In this document: positions 24,986 to 33,218 of the stretch, one piece after another
How the letters are laid out: each line of letters starts with the position of its first letter
Position numbering within the stretch: position 1 is the first letter of the stretch
Origin: an uncultured Clostridia bacterium
Lineage (GTDB): Bacteria > Bacillota > Clostridia > Oscillospirales > Ruminococcaceae
Direction: 5' to 3'
DNA length: 64,000 bases
Assembly: GCA_947624155.1 (NCBI GenBank)
Contig: CANQJB010000002.1
Location: 1 to 64,000, forward strand
Notes under the pieces: generated by a model
Told to the model about the DNA's origin: nothing
What the model saw: only the letters and a program-made list of their open reading frames with translations
Database searches by the model: none
Program-made: the position numbers and the translations under genes

Positions 24986-25174
24986 AGCCGCTCTGACACA
25001 AGAAAACAAATCCGCATAATCTGACCGCAAAACCGCCAACTCCGTCGTTGGCGGCTCTTGCATTACATAAAGTAGTGCGGACGAGCCGCCGCCTGGAATT
25101 TGACGGCTTTGCGCGATTATGCGGCGCTTCGCGGTACCCGCCGGGTACCTTTGTTTTCTCATGTCAGAGTGGCT
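24986..25174 (+). repeat. Family B repeat, copy 1: 189 bp with terminal inverted repeats
   Basis: The left end AGCCGCTCTGACACAAG and the right end CATGTCAGAGTGGCT continue to AAAACAAA/TTTGTTTT, giving inverted ends of about 25 bp with three mismatches. Inside are a second inverted pair (CCGCATAATC with GATTATGCGG) and two hairpins (CCGCCAAC/GTTGGCGG and GGTACC/GGTACC). About five differences by eye separate it from the copy at 44261-44449, in the same orientation. It lies between two converging genes. No reading frame looks real. It resembles a miniature inverted-repeat element or a conserved structured RNA. Confidence 0.85.
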
Positions 25175-25193
25175 AATAGGGATGTGTTTTCTT

Positions 25194-25847
25194 TCAATCA
25201 TTACCGTCGAAAATCATATTCCCATAAACGCGCTCCATTCTCTCTTCGCCGTATCTTGAATCTATGTATGATTCAATTCTGTTGCGGGGCGGAATGCCTT
25301 CGAGCCGGTCATGCCAGCGGAACACCGCCGCGGCCGAGACGATCAGGTTGATCGCCATAAAGACCGTCATCGCAATGCAGCCGATTTTCCAGATATGCCC
25401 TTTGGTCCTGCCGAGAAGCCTGACCGCCGACGGGAATATCAGTCTCGCGAAGCCGAGCCCTAAAACGCCCCAGATCATGCTCATTCTGAGGCAGATTCTG
25501 CCGTTGATGTTTAAAAAGCTTTCGCTGTAATCCCACGATCTCGAACCGAAGAAAAATTCCTGCAAAAAGCTGCAAAGATATTCGACGGCCGAGCCTGCAA
25601 CAGCAAACAAAAGAAACTGTTCGAGCGGGCTGTTGTCGCGCAGAATCACCGAAACCAAATAGACGGCGACCGCTCCTATTCCGTAGACGATGCAGAACGG
25701 CCCCCAGACCGTCGCCGAGTGGTTTTCCCATGCCCCGCGCTTAAAAACGGCGAGAAGCCCTTCGAGAATAAACCCGATCACGCTTCCGAAGACAAAGAGC
25801 CACAGAGCTGTCTGGTAGTCGATATATCCGTTCAGGCGTCTTTTCAC
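25194..25847 (-). CDS. CmpB-type putative ABC transporter permease (PF06541-like)
   Basis: The start is the GTG at 25847, just after GAGGAGGGATAGC; a longer frame has no ribosome binding site and overlaps the upstream gene. The 217-residue membrane protein has about five hydrophobic segments and resembles the small clostridial family labelled putative ABC-transporter type IV/CmpB, with the typical stretch GAWENHSATVWGPFCIVYGIGA and, later, FLQEFFFGSRSWDYS. No ABC ATPase gene is nearby, so a transporter role is not shown. It follows the DUF308 gene by 34 bases and shares its promoter. Confidence 0.75.
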   Translation of the reverse strand: MKRRLNGYIDYQTALWLFVFGSVIGFILEGLLAVFKRGAWENHSATVWGPFCIVYGIGAVAVYLVSVILRDNSPLEQFLLFAVAGSAVEYLCSFLQEFFFGSRSWDYSESFLNINGRICLRMSMIWGVLGLGFARLIFPSAVRLLGRTKGHIWKIGCIAMTVFMAINLIVSAAAVFRWHDRLEGIPPRNRIESYIDSRYGEERMERVYGNMIFDGND

Positions 25848-25881
25848 GCTATCCCTCCTCAGAGTGATTTTGAAAAAGCCG

Positions 25882-26442
25882 TTATTCCTTGTAATCGACT
25901 TCCTTGTTGAGCTCCTTTTCAACCATGCGGGCAAAGATCACGATTGCGATATCCGCCGCAGCCTCGACCAAGAGGGTTATCGCGACAAATCTCCAAAGAA
26001 CTTCAGTCGCCGAGAACGGGTTGAGAATGATGATCAGCGAGAGAATTACCGCGAGCAGAGCTCCGATCCCGGGGATATACCATCTCCCGGCTTTTACTCT
26101 TATCATGTCGACCGTCCACTGAATTCTGACGATGCCGGTCAGAAGAATCGCGACGCCGTAGATCATTGTGAAGATCGGGAAGGTCGAGAGGAACCAATCG
26201 GTTTTGATAAGGCAGAAGAGCCCCGCCGCGAGAAGAATAAGCGCCTTTGCAAGCCCCTGCTCGATGTGAGCCTCAAAGGGGTCTTCTCTGAAATAGCGAA
26301 CCGCGGCGAAAACCGCGCTCACGAGCATCAGCGCGCCCGCAATTTTGATCACGGCGCCGGTGAAACCGAGGGGGTCGATGAATAAAAGAATTCCGAGCGC
26401 GATTTCACAGACGATCAGAAGAATTTTACCGTTGTTTTTCAT
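25882..26442 (-). CDS. DUF308/HdeD-like membrane protein
   Basis: The start is placed at the ATG at 26442, with GGGAG upstream. The 186-residue product has about six hydrophobic segments in the paired pattern of the DUF308/HdeD family, with repeated short loops such as DPLGFTGAVIK and NPFSATEVLWR that mark its internal duplication. HdeD of enteric bacteria is linked to acid tolerance, but the role in Clostridia is unknown. It is the first of two membrane-protein genes on one transcript. Confidence 0.8.
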   Translation of the reverse strand: MKNNGKILLIVCEIALGILLFIDPLGFTGAVIKIAGALMLVSAVFAAVRYFREDPFEAHIEQGLAKALILLAAGLFCLIKTDWFLSTFPIFTMIYGVAILLTGIVRIQWTVDMIRVKAGRWYIPGIGALLAVILSLIIILNPFSATEVLWRFVAITLLVEAAADIAIVIFARMVEKELNKEVDYKE

Positions 26443-26519
26443 AAATTTACCAGCTCCCGTTGTTAAATTCTTGACTTTTTGAGCCGTCGGTGTTATCATA
26501 AACACTGTGGCTTGGTTCT

Positions 26520-26548
26520 ATTATATACTTAAGTGAATATTTTGTCAA
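26520..26548 (-). promoter_or_regulatory. Sigma-A promoter for the DUF308-CmpB pair
   Basis: Minus-strand TTGACA (26543-26548), 17-base spacer, TATAAT (26520-26525): a consensus promoter. Confidence 0.85.
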
Positions 26549-26630
26549 TATGCACGGAGCAAAAGCGACAAAATTAAGAATTTAGAAATAAAGGCAGAAT
26601 CTTTTCCGCATAAAATTGGAGGGTATTATC

Positions 26631-26873
26631 ATGAGCTACCGCCGACCCGACACCGGCAATTCAATGAACGATTATTTTTCCTCCCTTGCAGATTTCACAA
26701 TGCTCTCTCACAACCTCTTAGAGGCTTCGACCGAGCAGAATTTCTTGATATGGCTTGAAAAGCTTGCGCTGATCGACCGGCGCGCGCTGATACTGTTTTT
26801 GAGAAAGCACAGGGAGGAGATCCCAGAGGAATATATGCAGCTCGCCCGTCGGCGGTTTAAAGACATGATATGA
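26631..26873 (+). CDS. Small protein of unknown function (80 aa)
   Basis: Not recognised. The start is the ATG at 26631, with TTGGAGGG upstream. The product is alpha-helical in appearance with no membrane segment or signal peptide. The first 30 residues are polar; the rest has alternating hydrophobic and charged positions (NFLIWLEKLALIDRRALILF), which suggests a small helical bundle or a protein-protein interaction domain. It lies 16 bases before the aldo/keto reductase gene and is probably co-transcribed with it. It may be a partner of that enzyme, but there is no direct sign. Confidence 0.65.
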   Translation: MSYRRPDTGNSMNDYFSSLADFTMLSHNLLEASTEQNFLIWLEKLALIDRRALILFLRKHREEIPEEYMQLARRRFKDMI

Positions 26874-26889
26874 TCAGGAGGTGTTCCTA

Positions 26890-28068
26890 ATGAATTACAG
26901 AAAGGATAAATACGGCAACGAGATCTCGGTTCTCGGCTACGGCTGCATGAGATTCAAGCGCTCCGGCGCAAAGATCGACATTGAAAAGGCGGAGCGCGAG
27001 GTGATGGCCGCCTTCAACGGCGGGGTGAACTATTTCGACACCGCCTATATCTATCCCGGAAGCGAAGCCGCTCTCGGCGAGATAATCGAGCGCAACAATC
27101 TCAGAGACAAAATAAATCTCGCGACAAAGCTGCCACATTATCTGATAAGAAACGAGTCGGACACCGAGAAGTATTTTAAAGAGCAGCTTTCGCGCCTCCG
27201 CACCGACCGTATCGACTACTATTTGATGCATATGCTCACCGACATCGAAACATGGGAGCGCTTAAAGGGCCTCGGGATAATTGAATGGCTTGCCGAAAAG
27301 AAGCGCACCGGCGAGATCAGACAGATCGGCTTTTCATATCACGGCGGAACAGAAATGTTCTGCAAGCTTGTCGACGCCTACGACTGGGATTTCTGCATGA
27401 TACAGTATAACTACATGGACGAAAACTCCCAGGCCGGAAAGCGCGGCCTTAAATATGCAAACTCAAAGGGCTTGCCGGTGATGATAATGGAGCCTCTGCG
27501 CGGCGGCAGACTTGCCTCCGGCCTCCCTGACAGTGCAAAGAAGATTTTCGAGTCCTACTCAAAGCGGTTTACCCCCGTTCAGTGGGCGTTCAAATGGCTC
27601 TGGAACCAGCCTGAGGTTACCTGCGTTCTCTCGGGAATGAATTCCGAGGAAATGGTCGCCGACAATATCAATACCGCCTCGACATCTTCGGCGGGTGATC
27701 TGACCGATGAGGACAACGAAATGCTTCAAAGCGTCGTAAAGGCGATAAACTCAAAGATGAAGGTCGGCTGCACCGGCTGCGGCTACTGTTCTCCCTGCCC
27801 GAAGGGCGTCGACATTCCCGGCTGCTTCGCCGCCTATAACCGAAGATTTTCCGACGGCTGGTTCACCTCCGAAAAGGAGTATTTTATGTGTACCGCCCTG
27901 CGCCAAAATTCCTCCGCCGCGTCAAACTGCGTTGCCTGCGGAAAGTGCAAGCAGCACTGCCCGCAGGGAATAGATATTCCCGAGGAACTCAAAAATGTCA
28001 GATCAAAGCTCGAAGGGCCGGTATATAAGGCAGCACGAAAGATTGTAAAGATGTTTAGGACGTATTGA
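26890..28068 (+). CDS. Aldo/keto reductase with C-terminal 4Fe-4S domain
   Basis: The start is the ATG at 26890, with CAGGAGG upstream. The 392-residue product has an aldo/keto reductase barrel (about 1-285) with the catalytic tetrad D50, Y55, K80 and H114. The tail has a CxxCxxCxxxCP cluster motif (C294, C297, C300, C303) and a second set (C347, C350, C353, C357), so it may hold two 4Fe-4S clusters. Such fusions are common in strict anaerobes; the natural substrate is not known. A dispersed repeat (family A copy 2) follows it. Confidence 0.92.
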   Translation: MNYRKDKYGNEISVLGYGCMRFKRSGAKIDIEKAEREVMAAFNGGVNYFDTAYIYPGSEAALGEIIERNNLRDKINLATKLPHYLIRNESDTEKYFKEQLSRLRTDRIDYYLMHMLTDIETWERLKGLGIIEWLAEKKRTGEIRQIGFSYHGGTEMFCKLVDAYDWDFCMIQYNYMDENSQAGKRGLKYANSKGLPVMIMEPLRGGRLASGLPDSAKKIFESYSKRFTPVQWAFKWLWNQPEVTCVLSGMNSEEMVADNINTASTSSAGDLTDEDNEMLQSVVKAINSKMKVGCTGCGYCSPCPKGVDIPGCFAAYNRRFSDGWFTSEKEYFMCTALRQNSSAASNCVACGKCKQHCPQGIDIPEELKNVRSKLEGPVYKAARKIVKMFRTY

Positions 28069-28141
28069 TTTGACTGTCTGAGCGCTAACTTGCACGTTAA
28101 GGTGCGCGCACTCCTGCCGGAGCACGCGAATCTGAAGGGGA

Positions 28142-28269
28142 TGCCCTCTCTTGCAGGGCGTCCCCTTATCTGCGGTGCGCCTTCGTTTGGGATATTCCGC
28201 GCCCTGCGGGGCGCGTCCAGAGGCTTCTCGCCTCTGGACACGCGCCGCCAACCTTTTGAAAAAGGTTGG
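28142..28269. repeat. Dispersed structured intergenic repeat, family A copy 2
   Basis: Contains GCCCTCTCTTGCAGGGCGTCC, then CGCGCCCTGCGGGGCGCG, CCAGAGGCTTCTCGCCTCTGG and CCAACCTTTTGAAAAAGGTTGG, four hairpin-forming units in a row. These units recur at 11800-11907 (inverted) and 58401-58594. It lies between convergent genes. The rest of the 28069-28369 gap holds a GC-rich hairpin-prone stretch and the pepF terminator. Confidence 0.75.
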
Positions 28270-28310
28270 ATCGAAAGCTTTTATTTTTTTGCGCGCTAGC
28301 ATACAAAACC

Positions 28311-28339
28311 GCCGCCGTTGCTTTGAGCTAAACGGCGGC
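28311..28339 (-). terminator. Terminator for pepF
   Basis: A 9-bp stem (28311-28319 with 28331-28339), 11-base loop; the minus strand continues GGTTTTG. Confidence 0.65.
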
Positions 28340-28369
28340 AGGTTTGGTTTTGAATCTTAAAAATCTCAA

Positions 28370-30172
28370 TTACTTTGTCAGCTCGTCCATTTCGTCGATC
28401 AGCTCGCCGAACAGCTTCAGCGCTTTCTCGATCGGCTCGGGAGAGTTCATGTCGACACCGGCGATTTTCAGAAGCGAGATCGGGTCGGTCGAGGAGCCGC
28501 TCGAAAGGAACTTCTTATAGTCGCGGACGGCGGACTCGCCCTCTTTGAGTATCCTCGTTGAAAGGGCAATCGCGGCGGAGAAGCCTGTCGCATACTGGAA
28601 GACATAGTAATTATAGTAGAAGTGAGGAATGCGCTCCCATTCAAACGCAATCTCGGGGTCGGCAACGACAGCGTCGCCGTAGTATTCCTTATTGAGCTTA
28701 TAATAGAGATTGCAGAGCGTTTCAGCCGTTAAGCTCTCCCCTCTTTCGGCCATCTCGCCGGTCAGCATTTCAAACTCGGCAAACATTGTCTGGCGGTAAA
28801 GAGTTCCGCGGAACTGTTCGAGGAAATAGTTGATCAGATAGGCGCGCTCGGTCTTGTCGGTAGTCTTAGAGAGAAGGTGCTGCATCAAAAGAGCTTCGTT
28901 GCAGGTCGACGCGACCTCGGCGACAAAGATCACATAATCGCTGTAAACGGTCGGCTGGTTCTTCATCGAAAGATAGGAATGAAGAGCATGGCCCATTTCG
29001 TGGGCGAGAGTGAACATGCTGTCAAGCCTGTCTTTATGGTTGAGAAGGACATAGGGGTGAGGTCTTGCGCCGGAAGAATAGGCTCCCGAGCGCTTGCCGG
29101 TGTTCTCATATACGTCGATCCAGCGGTTTTCAAAGCCCTCTTTCAGCATCGCGATATAATCGTCGCCCAAAACGGCAAGGGCTTCAAGAACCGTTTCCTT
29201 AGCCTCATCAAAGGTGATCTTCTTTTCGGCTTCCGACACCAAAGAATGGTACACGTCATACATATGGATTTCGTCGAGGCCCATGAGTCTCTTGCGGAGC
29301 TCGACATATTTGTGCATATAGTGCATATTCTTATGGACTGTGTCGATTAGGTTCTTATAGACGGATACCGGCACTTCGGTGCGGCTGAGAGCGGCGTCGA
29401 GTATCGAGGGATAATTTCTCGACTGAGCGTTGAAGATTCTGCCCTTTACCTCGGAGTCATATAGCGAGGCGAGGGTGTTTTTGAACTGCTCATAAGTGTG
29501 ATAAAGGGTCTCGAAGGCGTTTTTTCTTAAAACTCTGTCGCCGCTCTCCACCAGCGGGATATAGGTGCTGTTGGTGAGTTCGTGGAGATTGCCCTCGGAA
29601 TCCTCGACGGAGGGGAACTTTATATCCGCGCCCATAAAGAGTTCGTATGCGTTGGAAGCTCCCGACCTGACAGAAGAAGCGCGGGCAATAATGGCCTCTT
29701 CCTTTTCGCTGAGGGTGTGTTCGCGGTCGCGGCGGAGCCTTGTCAGGCTGCGGCGGTAGAGCTCGAGTCCCGGCTCCTCTTTATAGAAGCGCTCCATTGT
29801 CTCGTCGTCGATTGAGATTATCTCGGGGCGGACAAAGGCGGTCGCGGCGGAGAGCTTGACCAAAAGCGCTGACATTCTCAGGCTGTAATCCTGATATTTC
29901 GGAACGGCGGTGTCCTGGTCTGAGCGCATACTCGCGTAGCTGTAAAGCGCGCTGATCTCGAGGTCGGCCTCGTCGTCGTAGCGAAGGAACTCCAGAAGCT
30001 CCTTTGCGCTTGAACAGAGTCTGCCGCGGTAGCCCGCGCTCTTTTCGGCGAGGGACTCGGCCTTTTTATAGGCTTCTTCCCAGGCTTCGTCGCTCGGGAA
30101 GATGTCTTCAAGCTTCCACTTAAATTCTTCGGGTATTTCGTCTCTCTTTAAAACTTTTACTTCTTCTGCCAT
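28370..30172 (-). CDS. pepF: Oligoendopeptidase F
   Basis: A 600-residue cytoplasmic zinc metallopeptidase of family M3, with the active-site motif HEMGH at 391-395 in TLAHEMGHALHSY and the third ligand Glu a few turns later (EVASTCNEALL). Length is usual for PepF (about 600). It cuts peptides of roughly 7-17 residues, recycling imported or internal peptides. Transcribed alone from its own promoter. Nothing odd seen. Confidence 0.96.
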   Translation of the reverse strand: MAEEVKVLKRDEIPEEFKWKLEDIFPSDEAWEEAYKKAESLAEKSAGYRGRLCSSAKELLEFLRYDDEADLEISALYSYASMRSDQDTAVPKYQDYSLRMSALLVKLSAATAFVRPEIISIDDETMERFYKEEPGLELYRRSLTRLRRDREHTLSEKEEAIIARASSVRSGASNAYELFMGADIKFPSVEDSEGNLHELTNSTYIPLVESGDRVLRKNAFETLYHTYEQFKNTLASLYDSEVKGRIFNAQSRNYPSILDAALSRTEVPVSVYKNLIDTVHKNMHYMHKYVELRKRLMGLDEIHMYDVYHSLVSEAEKKITFDEAKETVLEALAVLGDDYIAMLKEGFENRWIDVYENTGKRSGAYSSGARPHPYVLLNHKDRLDSMFTLAHEMGHALHSYLSMKNQPTVYSDYVIFVAEVASTCNEALLMQHLLSKTTDKTERAYLINYFLEQFRGTLYRQTMFAEFEMLTGEMAERGESLTAETLCNLYYKLNKEYYGDAVVADPEIAFEWERIPHFYYNYYVFQYATGFSAAIALSTRILKEGESAVRDYKKFLSSGSSTDPISLLKIAGVDMNSPEPIEKALKLFGELIDEMDELTK

Positions 30173-30206
30173 TTGATTTACCTTCCTTTCGCAGATTGTT
30201 GCTGAT

Positions 30207-30235
30207 ATTTTATCACATTTTTAAGGATTTGTAAA
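30207..30235 (-). promoter_or_regulatory. Sigma-A promoter for pepF
   Basis: Minus-strand TTTACA (30230-30235), 17-base spacer, TAAAAT (30207-30212). Confidence 0.7.
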
Positions 30236-30271
30236 GATGTTTTTTAAATTGAACTTGGTCGCTTTAAAATA

Positions 30272-30300
30272 TTGACATACCGTTAATCTTATGCTAAACT
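30272..30300 (+). promoter_or_regulatory. Sigma-A promoter for the SDR gene
   Basis: TTGACA (30272-30277), 17-base spacer, TAAACT (30295-30300), 38 bases before the ATG at 30339. Confidence 0.75.
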
Positions 30301-30338
30301 TAACATCAGATTATTATTGTTCAGAAAGGTGATTTGTT

Positions 30339-31085
30339 ATGGTAAACGTTAAAGGCAGATGGGCGCTCATTACCGGCGCGGCGAGAGGAATCGGATATCT
30401 GACCGCCAGATTCATGGCTCAGCAGGACTGCAACCTGATCCTGCATTCGAGAAAGCTTGAACACACCGAAAAGATCCTCTCAGAAGTCAGGGCGCAGGGA
30501 GTCGAGGCTTATGCAGTCGAAGCGGAGCTCTCAGACCTCGACGCAGTCGGGAGAATGCTCGCCGAGATCGACTCGCTCGGCGTAGACGTCGACCTCGTGA
30601 TGAACAACGCGGGAATGCAGATCGCCTACCGAAACGATTACTGCAAGACTCCGGTCAGCGACTACACCGAGAGCTTTAAGATCAACACAATCGCGCCGGC
30701 GATGATTATGTATCACTTCCTGCCGAAAATGCGGGAGCGCGGCTTCGGGCGGATTCTCAACACGACCAGCGGAATCAGGCTCGACCCGCAGCAGGCGGGA
30801 TATTCGGCGAGCAAGGCCGCTCTTGACAAAATCACTATCGACCTCGGCTCGACTGTCGAAGGGACCGACGTTATGATAAATCTGACCGACCCGGGGTGGT
30901 GCAGAACCGATCTCGGCGGGCCTCACGCTCCGAATGCTCCCGAAAGCGCAATTCCCGGGATAGTTGTCGGCGTGTTTGTCGACGACAAAAAGTCGGGAAG
31001 ATATTTAAACGCGCCGTATTTCACCGGCATGAGCCTCGAAGACGCCGTTAAAAAGGCGGAGAGGGAGTTTAACAGCCCATATTGA
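30339..31085 (+). CDS. Short-chain dehydrogenase/reductase
   Basis: A 248-residue classical SDR: cofactor motif TGAARGIG (about 11-18), NNAG near residue 89, a catalytic Ser in TTSG and the YxxxK motif in YSASK. The start ATG follows AGAAAGGTGA. The substrate is unknown. It faces the sugar-acid operon (31159-38150) tail to tail and has its own promoter. It could act in the same sugar pathway, since fucose dehydrogenases of some bacteria are SDRs, but a link is only positional. A 17-bp perfect hairpin separates the two transcripts. Confidence 0.88.
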   Translation: MVNVKGRWALITGAARGIGYLTARFMAQQDCNLILHSRKLEHTEKILSEVRAQGVEAYAVEAELSDLDAVGRMLAEIDSLGVDVDLVMNNAGMQIAYRNDYCKTPVSDYTESFKINTIAPAMIMYHFLPKMRERGFGRILNTTSGIRLDPQQAGYSASKAALDKITIDLGSTVEGTDVMINLTDPGWCRTDLGGPHAPNAPESAIPGIVVGVFVDDKKSGRYLNAPYFTGMSLEDAVKKAEREFNSPY

Positions 31086-31099
31086 AATATAACCGCAAA

Positions 31100-31140
31100 A
31101 TTACAGCCGTATCCGGAAGCTGACCGGATACGGCTGTAAT
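31100..31140. terminator. Long bidirectional hairpin between SDR and sugar-acid operon
   Basis: A 17-bp perfect stem (31100-31116 with 31124-31140) and seven-base loop. The minus strand continues into TTTTGCGG. It sits between convergent genes and probably ends both transcripts. Confidence 0.75.
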
Positions 31141-31158
31141 CATATAGCCCGATAACGC

Positions 31159-31794
31159 TTAAATGTCGGCGGCAATGTCGATATTGACGCCGCTGAGGCC
31201 GATATGCGCGCCCTGAGAAGCCTCGGAGGACTCGGGATGGGCAAGGAGCCATTTGTTGCGGGCGGTGAGCCATTTGTCTTCCTCGTTCTTGGGCTTTGCG
31301 CCGGGAACGCCGGTGTTGGTGCCTCTCGGCAGAACTACCGCGACTCTGAAGCCGGAATCCTTTGTCGCCTGGCAGGGAGCATAGTGGAGAGAGGTAGCAT
31401 ATACCTCGACCGGAACGCCGGCGGGAACCTTAAACGCCTTGACGACAGAGGTGTCGAGAACGCCGTCGTTTATCTCGCCCTGCTTCGCGAGAAGGAGGAT
31501 AAAGTCGGTGTCGCCGACGTTGACCTCGCTGTCGCGGTGATATTCGAGGCAGTTGAGCTTGGTGTTATGTCCCCAGCACATTCCGAGCTGGACCGGCATT
31601 CCGCCGTAGGCGTTGTTCTGGAAGTCGCCGTAAACACAGGTCGCCTCGAGAACCGGAATGCTCGGCTCGTAGGCGGTTCCCTCCTCGGGAAGCGGGATAG
31701 TTTTCATCGCATTGACGAGACAGGTTGTATCATAGCCGCCGAGCACCTGGCCGTAGGGCTTGAATTCACTGTCATAAACGGAATAGATTTTCAT
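31159..31794 (-). CDS. DUF4867 family protein, cupin-like
   Basis: A 211-residue protein recognised as DUF4867, a family without an assigned reaction. The centre (GMPVQLGMCWGHNTKLNCLEYHRDSEVNVG, about 83-112) has well spaced His and Glu residues that could bind a metal in a cupin barrel, as in some sugar isomerases. No signal peptide. It is the last gene of the seven-gene sugar-acid operon, 92 bases after the FucU gene with TAAGGAGGAA upstream. A role in the same pathway, perhaps as isomerase or epimerase, is inferred from position only. Confidence 0.75.
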   Translation of the reverse strand: MKIYSVYDSEFKPYGQVLGGYDTTCLVNAMKTIPLPEEGTAYEPSIPVLEATCVYGDFQNNAYGGMPVQLGMCWGHNTKLNCLEYHRDSEVNVGDTDFILLLAKQGEINDGVLDTSVVKAFKVPAGVPVEVYATSLHYAPCQATKDSGFRVAVVLPRGTNTGVPGAKPKNEEDKWLTARNKWLLAHPESSEASQGAHIGLSGVNIDIAADI

Positions 31795-31886
31795 TTAATG
31801 TTCCTCCTTAAAATAATTCAATTTCCTGACGATTATATTTTTCGCCGTTTCCGGCGCTTTGTCAGCTTTTTCGGCTTAAGTTCCGC

Positions 31887-32324
31887 TCAAAGAACGCAGC
31901 CCTTTTTCAGAATGATGTTTGCATACTGGCTCTTTTCAGAGGTCGCGATTATCGCGTAGGCCTTTTTCGCCTCGTCATAAAACTCGAAGCGCTCGAGCAT
32001 ATTGACCGACTCAACTCCCCTGTTCTCGGCGTTTTTCAGAGAGGCGAAATATTTCTGCCAGATCGAGACGTCGGCGTTGTCTCCCGGGACTCTGTCCATC
32101 AGGCTGACCGGCTTTTCGACATATTGGTCGAGCGGGATAAGCTTTAAAACGGCGTCGAGGATTTCGGGTACGCCGTGGCCGTCCATTCTTATAACGATCG
32201 AGTTTTTGCCCACCGACTCGGCGGGAAAGTTGCCGTCGCCGATGACCAGAGTGTCGCCGTGGCCCATTTCACAGAGAACCTTCAAAAGCTCAGGCGGGAT
32301 TATCGCGGGGATTCCTTTAAGCAT
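31887..32324 (-). CDS. fucU: RbsD/FucU family sugar mutarotase
   Basis: A 145-residue protein of the RbsD/FucU family, with the N-terminal MLKGIPAIIPPELLKVLCEMGHGD (H22) and VIGDGNFP (D30) typical of FucU and the C-terminal YANIILKKG. FucU interconverts the alpha and beta anomers of L-fucose and related sugars. L-galactose has the same ring configuration as L-fucose and could be a substrate. In this operon it would supply the anomer used by a sugar 1-dehydrogenase. It lies 12 bases after the lactonase-like gene. The family call is firm; the sugar is inferred. Confidence 0.9.
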   Translation of the reverse strand: MLKGIPAIIPPELLKVLCEMGHGDTLVIGDGNFPAESVGKNSIVIRMDGHGVPEILDAVLKLIPLDQYVEKPVSLMDRVPGDNADVSIWQKYFASLKNAENRGVESVNMLERFEFYDEAKKAYAIIATSEKSQYANIILKKGCVL

Positions 32325-32336
32325 AGGTCTGCCTCC

Positions 32337-33218
32337 TTAAAGCATATTCGGTATCGGCTCGAGGCGTTTAAAATCGCCGAAGCCGTAGAACTTTTTGGCG
32401 TTTTCGCCGAGGAACGCCTTCTTTTCGGCTTCGGTCAGCCGCGGCGTTTCGAGAATGAATCTGACCGCCATTTTATAGGTGATCTCGGTCATTGTGCGGG
32501 GATAGTCGCTGCCCCACATAAGCTTTTCGATTCCGCAGATTCCGGCGGCCTCTTTTATCGCCTCAATCGCGGAGGGATAGGGGTAATACTCTTTGTTAAA
32601 GAGCCATGTCAGCCCGCCGCTCTCTATAAATACGTTTTTGTTACGCGCGAGCTTGATCTGCTCCTGCCAGCCGTCGGCCGTCACCATTCCGAAGTGGCCG
32701 ACTGCGATTTTAAGGTTGGGGCAGCGGTCGATCAGATACTGCATATCTTCTGTCTGCTCGGCGCCGTCGGCGAGGTCGATCGAAATAAACATTCCGCGGC
32801 TTTCGATGTCTTTAAAAACCGGCAAAAGCTTTTTAAGATCGCGGTCTCTGAGCCTTGATGCGCAGATTTTCAGGCCGTCGAAGCCGTCGGTGCGGTAGGC
32901 GTCGTTTTCTTCATATAGCGAGCAGATTCTGAACCGGTCGGGATATTTTTCTCTGACGCTCAAAAGATACAGATCCTGGTTGCCGTCCATATATTCCTGG
33001 GTAACAACGCAGGCGTTCACACAGGCATAGTCCATATTCCCGAGAAGGCGCTCGGCGGTATTTCTGCCGTCGTCGATATAGGCCGGCATCATCTGCCTTG
33101 CCTCCCCGAGAAAGCTCGATTTTCCGTGGCCGAGATCTCTGACCGGCAGGCCGCCGATCATTCCGTCCTGCTTTTCCCAAAGGTGGAGATGTGCGTCGAT
33201 TATAGTGTCAATACTCAC
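32337..33218 (-). CDS. Amidohydrolase-2 (COG3618-like) probable sugar lactonase
   Basis: A 293-residue TIM-barrel amidohydrolase with the metal motif DAHLHLW (H10, H12) at the N terminus, a central AVGHFG stretch and a late MWGSDYPRT motif with the catalytic Asp. Members of this group hydrolyse 1,5-lactones of L-fuconate, L-galactonate and L-rhamnonate. Here it sits between the UxaA and FucU genes, so it probably opens the lactone made by the operon's sugar dehydrogenase. Its start overlaps the UxaA stop by four bases (ATGA type), so the two are translationally coupled. Substrate is inferred. Confidence 0.83.
   Translation of the reverse strand: MSIDTIIDAHLHLWEKQDGMIGGLPVRDLGHGKSSFLGEARQMMPAYIDDGRNTAERLLGNMDYACVNACVVTQEYMDGNQDLYLLSVREKYPDRFRICSLYEENDAYRTDGFDGLKICASRLRDRDLKKLLPVFKDIESRGMFISIDLADGAEQTEDMQYLIDRCPNLKIAVGHFGMVTADGWQEQIKLARNKNVFIESGGLTWLFNKEYYPYPSAIEAIKEAAGICGIEKLMWGSDYPRTMTEITYKMAVRFILETPRLTEAEKKAFLGENAKKFYGFGDFKRLEPIPNML

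Noticed and set aside
24986..25174. Family B as an insertion sequence
   Set aside because: At 189 bp it has no transposase frame. It is described as a miniature inverted-repeat-like element or structured RNA instead.
26549..26630. Promoter for the small protein and aldo/keto reductase genes
   Set aside because: Candidate boxes had poor spacing or poor match, so none is listed.
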